The position numbers were made by a program, and so were the translations under genes. The notes below the pieces were generated by a model. That model did not search any database, was not told the origin of the DNA, and saw nothing but the letters and a program-made list of their open reading frames with translations. DNA of 64,000 nucleotides from Galerina marginata. Taxonomy: Eukaryota; Basidiomycota; Agaricomycetes; Agaricales; Galerinaceae. Of the stretch, positions 12,865 to 25,800 are shown in pieces. The stretch is from contig JAECYW010000008.1 in the NCBI GenBank assembly GCA_023014335.1, forward strand, positions 930,001 to 994,000. Reading direction: 5' to 3'. The number at the start of each line of letters is the position of its first letter. Within the stretch, counting starts at the first letter, position 1.

Positions 12865-14058
12865 ATGCCTAGAACCCTGGCCCGAGATTCTCTGAACCTC
12901 TTGAACATCCCAAAGCAAAATACACGACTCAGGCTTCCAGTCATCCTCATACTGCTCGTCATATTCTCTTTGCTCAGGACTGTCGACGCATCTTTGTATC
13001 CCACCAAACCCGTTGCAAGCACGGTATATACGGCTGGTACACCCGCGCAGGTCGTGTGGATGGAGGATGGTAAAAAGCCGTTTTTAAATGGGACTTATGG
13101 CGTGCAGATCGACCTTTATGCTGGGAATAATGTGAGTATTTTGCGCTGCAACGGCTTGGGCTCCAATGAGCCTCATACGGCCAATTACTGGGCGACAGTT
13201 TGCTACCTGCTCTCGACAGTTAAGCGTTGAGCATCTCTGTGTTTAATGCTCTTCCTGCGAAACTGCGATTTTACCTTGGGGCTACCACCGCCGTCATTGC
13301 ATTTTCGTGTTGACATTGGCTCTCGGATCTGTATATTGAGGCAACTCGCTGACCCGCCTCTTTTCCCTCTTTTCTTCGCTATACTTTGTCTTTCTGCTGC
13401 CATTTCGGACTCTTTGGTTGCCTACAGACATACATAGCAACGCTCGTTCGCGACCTCCAAGCCACCGTTTTGAACACAACAGTCTACATCCCGGCCAACA
13501 TCCCCAAGAACTACCGGTCCTAGTACGTCTCTTCTTTCTTCTCTCCCTTCTCTCCTGCTGAACATAACCCTCAGCACTCTCCGCTTCATATCCTCGCAGC
13601 CGCCGCAAATCATCTACTCGTCATCTTTCGCCGTCCTACCATCTCCCTTTTCTCTCGCGCCGCCCTACGCATCTTCCACCACCACCGGATCCCGCACTTC
13701 AATCTCAGGTTCAACTTCTCCCAGCGGGGTTGTTGCTACTACGACGGTGACCGTTACCTCCCGAGTTTCAGACTCTGGCGCAACTGGTAGCACCGGGGCG
13801 GCAGGGGGAAAGGCAAAGAGTCAGAGTGGGAAGGTCGGGTGGAAGTTCGATGGGACCAGCAACATTATGAACAGTCGATGGAAAGCCAGGGAACGGGGGG
13901 TTGCGGATGAAAACACAGACACAGACGTCGGTGGTTTTGGCTTTGGGCGTGCGCTTGGATTTGGAGGGGGGCAGATGGATATTGATTTGGAAAAGATGAA
14001 GTTCCGGTTGGTGTTTATCGTGTGGCCGGCGTTGGTCGGGCTTTCTATGGCTTTTTGA
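12865..14058 (+). CDS. Kre9/Knh1-type Ser/Thr-rich GPI-anchored cell-surface protein
   Basis: 281 residues from three exons: 12865-13131, 13428-13522, 13575-14058. An N-terminal hydrophobic segment (LPVILILLVIFSLL) acts as signal sequence. It is followed by a domain of about 95 residues with the landmarks of the Kre9/Knh1 N-terminal family: YPTKPVASTVYTAG, QVVWMEDG, IDLYAGN, YIATLV, VYIPANIP, YTLRFISSQP, IIYSS. Next comes a Ser/Thr/Gly-rich region likely to be O-mannosylated, then a C-terminal hydrophobic tail (FRLVFIVWPALVGLSMAF) fitting a GPI attachment signal. Relatives act in beta-1,6-glucan and wall assembly. The basidiomycete members are mostly uncharacterised, so the role here is inferred. 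The first intron (296 nt) is long for this window. The upstream in-frame ATG at 12802 would spoil the signal position. Confidence 0.8.
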
Positions 14059-14477
14059 ATTTCTATTTGTACACGGTTTCCCTCACTAGGATTTATTTGA
14101 TTCACAAGATGTACATGTATTCCTACCTCACAACTTATCGTGATATCAAATTGTACAGGAGACGCAGCGTAAATGTTTGACTTTGAACTTTTGAATTGTT
14201 GTGGTTCATCCACTAATTTTTCTTTGCGCCGTTCTTCATAGATCTACAATTGAACAATCCCGATGATCCCGCCCTTTGGTTAAGACCTGACCCGCCCGAC
14301 GCCTTCCCGAGTCCCGACCAAAGCTTAGCAGATGACTTAGCATTATTAATAATTACCACACGTGATACTGCCATATGTTGGATCCGAAAAATCCATTTGA
14401 CGCTCCTCCAAACGTCTCTCTCAACTTTCATCCCTTCAAATTGCTGTCGCTGTCGCCGTCGTCGTCATCGAGCAGCA
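14059..14477. other. Intergenic, 419 bp
   Basis: 3' region of the wall-protein gene and promoter of LPD1. No gene, RNA or repeat is apparent. It includes a pyrimidine- and TCG-rich stretch just before the LPD1 ATG. Confidence 0.4.
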
Positions 14478-16379
<1,902 letters not shown>

Positions 16380-16920
16380 AGCGTCCCGCCCTTTACATGT
16401 TTGTGGTGACCCCCGACATCCAAGTCGACTGGGTATATTGCCACCGCCGTCGTTACCCTCTGCCTTCGCATGGTTAAGTATCATCTCACTGTCATAACTC
16501 TTTAGATGCTCGCTCTTCGCACGACTTGAATACCATATGTCGATAACGAACTTCCTCTTATCATAAATTTAATACACTTTCCTCTTGATTGATATTACTC
16601 TCCGAGCTTCTGAAAGTGCTGTAGAAACGTTAGGCATCATCATCGTGGATATATTTGAGTGCGGGTGCCTAAAGCTAACGAGAATTTCTGAACGTTACTG
16701 GACGCAACACATCCACTTCAAGTGATAGTATAATTCGGCTTCGCTTGAATGGAAAAGAGCCTGTCTTATGCCTTCGTACTTGCGAAATAACCGCCAATGT
16801 ACCTTTAGGCGTCCAGGCCACGACACGGGAAAATATTTTCACACATTTTGCATTACACACGAAAACTTTTTGATTGAGTACAGTCAGCAGTAGTCAACTT
16901 GAATCCCAGATTGGTTAATT
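16380..16920. other. Convergent 3' regions, 541 bp
   Basis: Tail-to-tail space between LPD1 (+) and the F-box gene (-). Nothing recognisable beyond untranslated sequence. Confidence 0.4.
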
Positions 16921-18371
16921 CTACGATTCTGAGCATATGGATGGAAAGTCAATCATTAGGCCACTCGACTCCCAGGTGCTCATTCCCCAATCACCGCGCA
17001 AGAAATTGGTAAACTTTTCTGTTCGCTTTTGCCTCATGCCGCAGGTAATCTGTTCCAGCTCGGGGATTTCCCAGAGCTTGGACAACCACCACGCACGCTG
17101 AGCTGGTGCAACAGGTGCGTGCAAGGAAAATACCGCAATCCATCTATGTTTGCGTTCTTCGAGTGCTTCAGGAGGTTTCTTTAATCTACCCCACCATGTT
17201 CCGGCTGCAACGACAAATGAGTCGAAAAAATCGAGGGTAATACCGAGATTCTACTCACAAGGCATCTGACATATGTTCAGGTTATCGGCTACCTCAGACC
17301 AACGCGATAAGATTTCCTGTTCCCGTTGGAGATGTTGCCATGATATAGGGTAGGAAGGCGTTGACCTCAGTTCGATTTTTTGAAGGTGTGGCACTTTTGG
17401 GAGCATTTCGGAAATCCACTGATACAAGTCCTGACAGGTGAAAATTCTCAGCAATGTATTTAGAAGTTAATCGAAACCTATGCAAACAAGTACCTTTGAA
17501 CCAGGGGAAGCCATTAATATCACCTCGGTCATTTGGACATTAAAAACGCGTAGGCGTGGTAGATGGTCGGATATTTCTTTAAAGAAACCCTCTGTGACAA
17601 GGGGATAAGTGATGGTTAATGAGGTTATTGGCGTGTTGGTCCTGCCCAGAGCCCTAGCGACACGCATGCACAGAAGGGGGTTAATAGATTCAAGCTGACA
17701 CGAAAGGATCGCGACATTGGATATATACGACCCCGGAAGCATAAACTCAACGAGTTGGGGAGGTCCGGTTAATTTAACCAGGCGGGGCATGATTGCGGTA
17801 CGTCTTTCGAGCCCGCGTTCGTATGCGTTGAATCCAATGTTCCAGCGGCCGTAAACCTCAAGACACTGGACGTTGAGACCTCCTGTTATCCAAGAAATCA
17901 AACCGAGCCCAGTGGGAAATGCAGTTGCCAAGTACACGAGACAAGGGAATTTGATTACTCCAACTTCCTTGATTGTGTCTCTAGTTCGGTCTTCAAACGA
18001 GAGGTGAGTCAAGTTTCCAGAAACGATAGTAAGCCCCGTGCGGAGTATCTCATAAAAGGCTGGACTCGGTGCCTCTGGGTCCCTGCACAACGACCAATGA
18101 GACAAATGGCAACAAAAAAAGTTGAACCAATCGATACTCGCCTAATGTCGATTCTCAATTTGCGGACGGTTTGAGCTGTGCCGCGATTACATGTGAGGCT
18201 TTGAAAGCAACTTGAAATTTGATCGTGGCCTTTGAGTACAATGTGGTGATAGAGAAGTTCCATTGCGATGATGTTGAACTGCCGAGAAACGCGAGCAAGT
18301 TTTGAAAGCGGATCTTGAGGTAGTAAACTGAAAATCTCGTAGAGGATTTCAGGAGGAAGATTTCTGGTCAT
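16921..18371 (-). CDS. F-box domain protein
   Basis: Probable substrate adaptor of an SCF ubiquitin ligase. 424 residues from four exons (minus): 18371-18142, 18082-17494, 17430-17259, 17204-16921. The N-terminal F-box reads LPPEILYEIFSLLPQDPLSKLARVSRQ..., the usual Leu-Pro start and hydrophobic spacing. The remainder resembles the degenerate leucine-rich architecture of basidiomycete F-box proteins (repeated LTHLSF, LVKLTG, LTSLTI-type segments), one of their largest and fastest-changing families. I chose the ATG at 18371, directly before the F-box; an in-frame ATG at 18479 would add 36 hydrophobic residues. Intron 1 keeps frame with a GC donor (GCGAGT, 18141-18083). An alternative GT donor three nt downstream with a later CAGAG acceptor also keeps frame. 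The target is unknown. Confidence 0.75.
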
Positions 18372-18786
18372 GACGGTAGAGAAATCCGAGGAGTATGAAT
18401 GATAACGGATGGCTGCATGCCCTAGAAATGCCACAAGAAGAGAAAAAGTCGTCGCCAGACTTGTTTGGGCGAGTGGCATGAAAAGGCTCGACTCGGAGAG
18501 AGGATCTCAGAGGAAAAATAATATCCAATGGATACATTTTATATCGACCAGATAATGGGCCACGACAGCAAGACAAAAGAGACAAAACCAGCAAGAACCT
18601 TCCCACTCATAAAATCCACTGTGGTTGTCAACAGAGAGGCATTGTCGTGATTTAAATCGAAAATATTTTATTATTACGTAATGCACGCATGGCCATCGCA
18701 TTGTTGTCGGCCACCGTGCCTCTCAACCTCCACTCATTCTGTTCTTTATTTTCTTAATCGCTCTGCTACACATTTCCTAGGCAACA
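18372..18786. other. Divergent intergenic promoter region
   Basis: 415 bp between the F-box gene (-) and the SNARE gene (+). It holds both promoters. No RNA gene or repeat is seen. Confidence 0.4.
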
Positions 18787-19239
18787 ATGTCTACCTCTAG
18801 AGGACGTGTAGAAGATGTCTACGAATCTCAAAATGACCAACGCCTCGATGAATTGCACTCAAAAATACGGACATTACGTGGGGTACGCAGCTCAGCAGAT
18901 TGCCGACTGCATGAAGCACTCATGGGGAATGACGTTTGGCGCAGATAACCACAGACATTCACGGGGATGTCGAAGCGCAGAACCTAATACTAGACGACAC
19001 AGTACGTCTCAAAATACTCGATATCTCGTTTCAACCTTTACCTGTTCTCGCAGGGTGACCGTTTCTCTGCATTTGGCACATCTTTAATGCAAACCTCGCG
19101 AAGAGCGGGGCAGGCATTTGGGATTGGGACCGGCAGCTTGAAACCCTGGCGAATTGCCATGCTCATCGTTGGAGTTTTCCTCGCGTTTTGGATCATTTCG
19201 AAGGTGCTATCGTGGTGGTGGGGATCACCAGCAGTATGA
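18787..19239 (+). CDS. BET1: Bet1-type SNARE, ER-Golgi transport
   Basis: Small tail-anchored SNARE for vesicle fusion between ER and Golgi. 112 residues from three exons: 18787-18882, 18945-19001, 19054-19239. It contains an amphipathic SNARE helix (about residues 15-70) with heptad hydrophobics, running through LDELHSKIRTLRG, the I-H-x-D-V-E-A-Q-N segment and F-x-x-F-G-x-S-L. One C-terminal membrane segment (about 84-103, IAMLIVGVFLAFWII) is followed by a short Trp-rich lumenal tail. Length and order match Bet1/Sft1 proteins. I cannot separate Bet1 from its Golgi paralogue Sft1 by eye. All introns are canonical and phase 0. Confidence 0.85.
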
Positions 19240-20537
19240 CGCAGCTGGGAGCTGTATTCTTCATATTTGGGTTTTTGATTTATCTAATGTACAAGTTAGT
19301 CAAGCCCTTTTTCTTTTCTTTGACGTTTCCTGACCGACATTGGTTCTACAGCTCGGGACTTACTGTTATTACTTACATTATCCATACCATCATAATTTCA
19401 CGGACAAAGAATTGCACTACCATCGGTAGGGTAATTATTCTGGTATCTGCAAAGAATTTCATGGAACGGAATGCCCAATCAGCTGTACATCCTTGCAAGA
19501 CGATGCTTGAAGTTTTGGTTATAATGATTCGTCCTGGTTTTCTTCTCGGTCTAAATTTGTTGAAAGCTTTAGCCCTTTGTCGCTGTAGACTGAAAATGTT
19601 GGCAAGTGTTTCCATCGTAATTAAGGAGCGTCCTGAGGTGTTGATATTCCTTCTTATATGTAGCATTTCCTTGTGCTTTACTGAGCCAGAGAGTCTGACG
19701 ACGCAACATTAGATTACCAAAGAGTTGTTCCTTCAAAAACCTTCTAGGTACCCTCCTTGCTTTTCATCCACAAAATTGAGAGCCAAATCACGTCCTCGTT
19801 TCCACAGAGGTTTTCTATGTGTTTCCGGATCTCCTCTTCATTGTTTCCCCCTCTCGGACAACTACCCTCCTTGAGCGTCATCTACCGTTCATGTACTGAT
19901 AATCCGTGATTTTGTGGTCGAAAATTGGATGCCTGGAAGCCTTCAACCTCGATTATATATATTTGCAGAACCATGAAAGAACATGTTGCCATTAACTAGT
20001 TCGATTCAGACTGTCTAGGAAGCATGCGGAGTCCCTGTGAGCATCATTGCGCATCGTTGTTTTGATTGTCCTCCTCAATGTAACCTGGAATTCTACAGCA
20101 TGCTTTTGTCGACGATATAGGAGGTCATGGTGCAAATCCAAAGCGGCTTCCGCGAGTTCCTGCGATATTCAGGACAAGGGTACTGATCCGAAGGTGCTTG
20201 TCCTTACTGGAAGGGTGGTGCAGGGAGGAAATGCATGACCACCCATACAGCTGCGGTAACGCGTCCAACAACCAGGGTATGAGATGTCGAGTAATCCGAT
20301 GAAGAGGGACCGACCTTGCTCTGACTAACCCAGAGGCGGAAATGTCCTTGAATTCCCTTCCCGCGTCGTTCCGTTTATCCTAATACTTTGTATCTCAAAT
20401 ATCTTGCTTGATACAGATTTTTAAATAATAAACATTGTTCTTGCGAACATCAACTGGAAGAAGGAATACATACGACGACAACGAGGGGCGGTAAATAAAA
20501 TCGTGAACAGACGATAAATAAGTGATTCCATTTTCGT
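19240..20537. other. Intergenic, 1.3 kb
   Basis: Between the SNARE gene (+) and GTPase gene A (-). A 174-codon open frame (19188-19712) starts inside the SNARE exon. It is hydrophobic and T-rich, lacks any motif, and I take it as chance. No RNA or repeat is seen. Confidence 0.4.
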
Positions 20538-22516
20538 TTACGCATCACGCCCACGGTGCTGCTTGATGAGCTCTATAACCTTCTCCTGCGCCTTGTTGGA
20601 CTGCAAAATCTTCACAAAAGTCGCGTTATTAGCATATTCTCGAATGGCTCGATGAACCTTGGCCGCCTCTGAGATCTTATAATGTTCTAATGCCATAGTG
20701 ACTTGCTCTTCAGTGACCACCCGATGGGGCGGTTTGATGTGTAGGGTGTCTAAGAAAAGCTGATCCATCACGAGCGTCAGGTCGACTATGTAGCCCATGA
20801 GACAACGGAGGACCTCTGGGCTATAAACAGCGTGTAAATGGACATGCGTATGGGTGAAGTGGTAGTGTCATACTCACGACTTCTGATAGACGTGAGTAAT
20901 CCAATCTATAAACATGGCTGAAAGCCCGATGGCCGCAATGGCTGGAGCCGCCGCAGCGGCCAAGGCTGTCCCCACACCGATAAGACTCTGAATACGTTCC
21001 AGATTTTTGCTGGTACAGGGTTAATATGTGGATAGAATCCAAGCTTAGTGCTATATTGATACGCACAACCACGAATGATATTCCGAGGGGTCCAGGGTGA
21101 CCAGCTGTGCAAGAATCTTGATTTTCTCCTGAAAATCGGCGCTATTCAACAACTAGAGAAAAATGAGATCGGCACAACAATCGATCGGAAGTAGCATAGC
21201 GAGCGTACGTTGTCTGGATCGTTGAAGTTCCAACTTGAGGTGATATCGACGTGAATTGTGGCCAAACTTTGCGCAAGGGTAGATCCCGAAAGTTTAGCAC
21301 TCGACGCGAGACCCTGCCAGTATTCTAGAGAGTAATGTGAGTAGTATAGTTCCTCGAGCTTCAAGAACAGACAAGTTACGTTTCATGCCAACTCTATAGA
21401 CCGCAGACAAAGGTCAGTAAATCACAGTGGGATGACGAGAACAGCGACCTACTCAATGGAGGAATTGATTTTGGCTCGAGCGCTGGCTCTCTGAGCCGTT
21501 GCAGAAACAAGCCAGACATCCCCTTCCACGTTGTTCTCGACCAGACCTTGAGTGAGGTCGATAAGATTTGCCAAAGTCGATTGGTATGGTGGGTCCACTA
21601 GACAGGAGGTCATAAACGTCAACAAGGCTTAGAAAACAGGCTATCCAACCAGATATTTTGGCGTAAGAAGGCTTATGCTTGATCTTTTCGAGAGGAGCAA
21701 CGCATAGCTTCTGAAATTCGTCATCGGCTCTCTGTAAACAAAGGCGGTCGATGTCTTCACTGGACTTCTCCAACTCGTCATCAGTCAGATTTTCCTCCAT
21801 ACGACTGACTAGTTTATCGAACTTTGTAAAGACAACAACTACGGGTACTGTAAGCGGCATAATTCGTCAGGTAAGTTCAATCAGAGAGGGCTCGTGGATT
21901 TCACCTTTCGAAGCAAATTTAAGGAACTCTTCGTCACCAGTCTCAAAAACTCGACTACCGGCATAAGGGACTTCTATACAGAGCCTAAATTCAACGCCTT
22001 AGGTGGTAGGGCCGTGTTAAAATGAAAAACTCACCAAACAGCGTGAACTCTATCTTTGAGAGCCACGTCTTCACCATGCGACTTGATAAAGTGTTTCACC
22101 TTTTCCAAGTTCGCGATTTCGCTTGGCTCGAAACCTTGAGAATCGTGAAGTACAAACCGCGGATTCTGCGGGGAAATAATTTCGGTATTGATATCGCATA
22201 TTCCATGCTCTTGATGTGATACTGTCTATCGCGAGTCTCAACGGTGATTGTGGTGTGAGAGGGGAAGGATTTTACCGCAATGTCGACATTGAATGCATGG
22301 TTAATGAGTGAGGACTTTCCCACTCCAGACTAGGCATCTTTCTTAGGTTGGACATCGATGACAATGTGGAGCGTCCCACCTTTCCGACTAACAAAATTCG
22401 GAATCTATCAATTGTAAGTACTCAACAATGACCTGCACGTGCGATCGGAACAGATCGCACCTTGGACATTGCTCCAATATACCTTCAAACGTAGGCGGTA
22501 GAGTACGGGTGTCCAT
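20538..22516 (-). CDS. P-loop GTPase (G-domain protein), gene A
   Basis: 459 residues from 12 exons (minus): 22516-22461, 22404-22380, 22329-22276, 22225-22035, 21984-21905, 21847-21650, 21597-21453, 21393-21380, 21324-21209, 21152-21067, 21009-20878, 20820-20538. G motifs are in order: G1 GKSGVGKS (residues 26-33), G3 in VLHDSQGFE, G4 in VFTKFDKL. A hydrophobic helix follows (ALAAAAAPAIAAIGLSAMFI), possibly a membrane hairpin, then a charged helical tail. Exons of 25 and 14 nt are needed to keep frame. It belongs to the G-domain family expanded in Agaricomycetes (Era/AIG1-like fold); function is unknown. It lies head to head with paralogue B, 361 bp away. The first four exons are short but join into the continuous motif FRILLVGKSGVGKSS, which supports the model. 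Confidence 0.85.
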
Positions 22517-22877
22517 AGTGAGGAGGTGAAAAGTCAAGACGCAGGTGTTGGACGCGGATGCGCGACCGCACTGACTTTGACGGAAGCAGGAAGCAACCTC
22601 AGGAAGGTTTCAGCGTCTTTGTGTGCAGGTGACATGTTATGTGAACTAAAGGTGTTTATCAGCAATCTAGGTTACGTCGGATTGGATAGCCACCTGATCT
22701 TTCAGTTGCGGCTCGGAGGCGAAAGTAGGCAGGACCATCTCCGACCTATGGAAGGAAGGAGGGAAGGGAGGTCCTAATTAGGAAGAGATCTCCAGGCCGT
22801 TCGAGACTTCCCACGAAGTGCAAAGTGGCGATGCTTCAAGTTCCACGATCTCTTCCCCGCATTGTCTACCGCTCCCC
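22517..22877. other. Shared promoter of the two GTPase genes
   Basis: 361 bp between divergent ATGs at 22516 (-) and 22878 (+). No in-frame upstream ATG was found for gene B. The two paralogues may be co-regulated; this is inference. Confidence 0.45.
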
Positions 22878-25800
22878 ATGAACAGCGCTATCGACCTCAG
22901 AAGCAAATGTGGCCATTTTCGCATTCTCGTCATTGGGAGGGCCAATGCCGGCAAGACAACCATCTTGAAGAAAGTATGCAATTCGATCGATGATCCTAAG
23001 ATCTTCAGTCCATCCGGCAAAAAGGTAATCAAGTTAGCGCTTGAAAGCGACCAGTCGGCTAAAAAGGATTTGTTGCAGCTCAATCTCGCAACCGTTCAGG
23101 GATCATCAGAGGTTCGACTTACTGTCTCTTTCAAATTCACCTCAACTTAACATAACACAGCGTGGATTGCATAACATCAAAAACCAGCTGATATTCAAGA
23201 GTAATCCGCAGTTCATCTTCCATGACTCTCGCGGATTCGAGTCCGGCTCCGTGGATGAAATGAAGATAGTACACTCTTTCGTCACCGAAAAAGCACAAAG
23301 CAGGGAGTTGTCTAAACAGCTGCATGCTATTTGGTGCATATTTATTGCTTTAAACCAAAGATGAAAACACTCATTGGATAAATGGCAGGTATTGTCTCCC
23401 CACGGACACAGACCGGCCACTGTTGGAGGCCGACAAGAAGTTCTTTGACAATTATGGTAGTGGAAGAGGTCAGTGACTGTTTTTAGGTACAGGACCTGTG
23501 CTAATTGTGATATTGAAGTACCCGTGGTTGCAATCTTCACAAAATTTGATGGCCTTGTTACTACAGCATTCAACGAGCTTCGAAAAGAGCATAAAGACCT
23601 TGGTATCAAAGAAGCAAAAGATAAAAGGTTTGGAAGAGCAAAAGAGAAATTGAACACAAACTTTATAGAACCACTTATGGCAACAAAATACCAACCATCT
23701 GGCTATGTCCGACTGGATGGTTAGTCAATTGGTACAATATGGGCATTCTGATAATTTTGTCATGATGTGGTCAGATATGCGAGATGTGGCCAGTAACTGC
23801 ACTGAACTCATTGAAAAGACAGCAAGTGTACTCAATGATGACACACTGAAGCTATTATTTGTGTCTGTACAAGAAAATAACATCAACCTTTGTATTCATA
23901 AAGGAGTACACAAGTGAGTGACTTCTTCTTTTGTTTGTGCTTATTTGCTTATTAGTGGACTGTTGGAATTCATAGAGGATTGTTAGTGAGAGAAAGAAAA
24001 TGCAAGCTTGATATTTTGCATCTGATGAATTCTGATATGCAATGAAAAAATTCTAGATCATAAGATACCGCTAGAAGCACTTGTAAGAGCAGTTCTATCA
24101 TGGTTCCCCCATGTCTGGGTAGGTGATGCTATACTTTCATGCCAGAAAACACCATTCTGACAACATTGGTCCAATTGGGAAAATGCAGAAGGTATATTTT
24201 TTTATAGGCTTTGGAATATGAATCACAAATATTGACTACTGACTTGATACTCTGTAAACAGGATGTGAGTTTTCAATAATTTCTATAATTTTTTTTTTTT
24301 TAACTTAGTCCTTCAGTTTGTATGATGTTTTATTTATCTTCCCTCAATGAAGGTACTGACAGACATACTAGAAGGTCAGAACATATTATTTACTTGTTAT
24401 GGATATACTAAGTATTGGATTAAAAATATCTAAAATTAGTATGTAAGTGATACAAATTGTCCTTTCATGTTAATGGCAACCATGTTGATAAAATGATGAC
24501 TGTATAGGATGTGAGTTCAAATTCCAATCTTGGAGTTAATGACTAAGTGGTGTGTTATTGGCTTCTGTAGAAGGTAAATACAAGTTGTACTATTGACCTT
24601 TACAAAATGTCTCATCTTACTGCCCTCTGGTGTGCCATCTTATCAGGAGGTGAGTATCAATATGATGCCAATCTGTTTAATTCAGTGAATGATCTCTGCT
24701 TTGTTGCTACAGGAAGTGAGTGTCAATTTGGTGCCATAAAATCTGCATTATTTTGCTGAATGACCTCTGCTTTGTTGCTACAGGATGTGAGTGTCAATTT
24801 GGTGCCATAAAATCTGCATTATTTTGCTGAATGACCTCTGCTTTGTCTCTACAGGAAGTGAGTGTCAATTTGGTGCCATAAAATCTGCATTATTTTGCTG
24901 AATGACCTCTGCTTTGTTTCTACAGGAAGTGAGTGTCAATTTAGTGTCATAAAATCTGCATTATTTTGCTGAATGACCTCTGCTTTGTCCCTACAGCCTG
25001 TGAGTGTCAATTTGGTGCCATAAAATCTGCATTATTTTGCTGAATGACCTCTGCTTTGTCTCTACAGGTTGTGAGTGTCAATTTAGTGTCATAAAATCTG
25101 CATTATTTTGCTGAATGACCTCTGCTTTGTCTCTACAGTTTGTGAGTGTCAGTTTGGTGCCATAAAATCTGCATTATTTTGCTGAATGAACTCTGCTTTG
25201 TCTCTACAGTTTGTGAGTGTCAATTTAGTGTCATAAAATCTGCATTATTTTGCTGAATGACCTCTGCTTTGTCCCTACAGCCTGTGAGTGTCAATTTGGT
25301 GCCATAAAATCTGCATTATTTTGCTGAATGACCTCTGCTTTGTCTCCACAGGTCGTGAGTGTCAATTTAGTGCCATAAAATCTGCATTATTTTGCTGAAT
25401 GATCTCTGCTTTGTCTCTACAGAAAGTGAGTGTCAATTTGGTGCCATAAAATCTGCATTATTTTGCTGAATGATCTCTGCTTTGTCTCTACAGAAAGTGA
25501 GTGTCAATTTGGTGCCATAAAATCTGCATTATTTTGCTAAATGACCTCTGTTTTGTGTCTACAGAAAGTGAGTGTCAATTTGGTGCCGTAAAATCTGTAT
25601 TATTTTGCTGAATGACCTCTGCTTTGTCTCTACAGAAAGTGAGTATCAATTTGGTGCCATAAAATGTGCATTATATTGCTGAATGGCCTTTGCTTTGTCT
25701 CTACAGTATGTGAGTGTCAATTTAGTGCCATGAAATCTGCATTATTTTGTTAAATGACCTCTGCTTTGTCTCTGCAGAATGTGAGTGTTAATTTCATATT

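Noticed and set aside
19188..19712. 174-codon hydrophobic open frame after the SNARE gene
   Set aside because: It overlaps the SNARE 3' end in another frame, is T-rich and has no homologous pattern. Likely 3' UTR.
22096..22323. Single uninterrupted exon for the GTPase A P-loop region
   Set aside because: Reading straight through 22329-22035 loses the HDSQG frame. Removing 22275-22226 restores C-D-I-N-T-E-I-I-S-P before the G3 motif.
24119..24163. Gene B ending by read-through at the TGA at 24161-24163
   Set aside because: Frame continues from the Trp codon at 24116 to a stop after 15 more codons, but the site at 24119 is a good donor. The 3' exons after the array also carry clear coding sequence in phase.
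24713..25780. CRISPR array (regular spacing, near-identical repeats)
   Set aside because: The regular part is 68 of 71 bases and the variable part only 3 bases. The host is a eukaryote and each repeat has splice signals. It fits tandem introns, not repeats with spacers.
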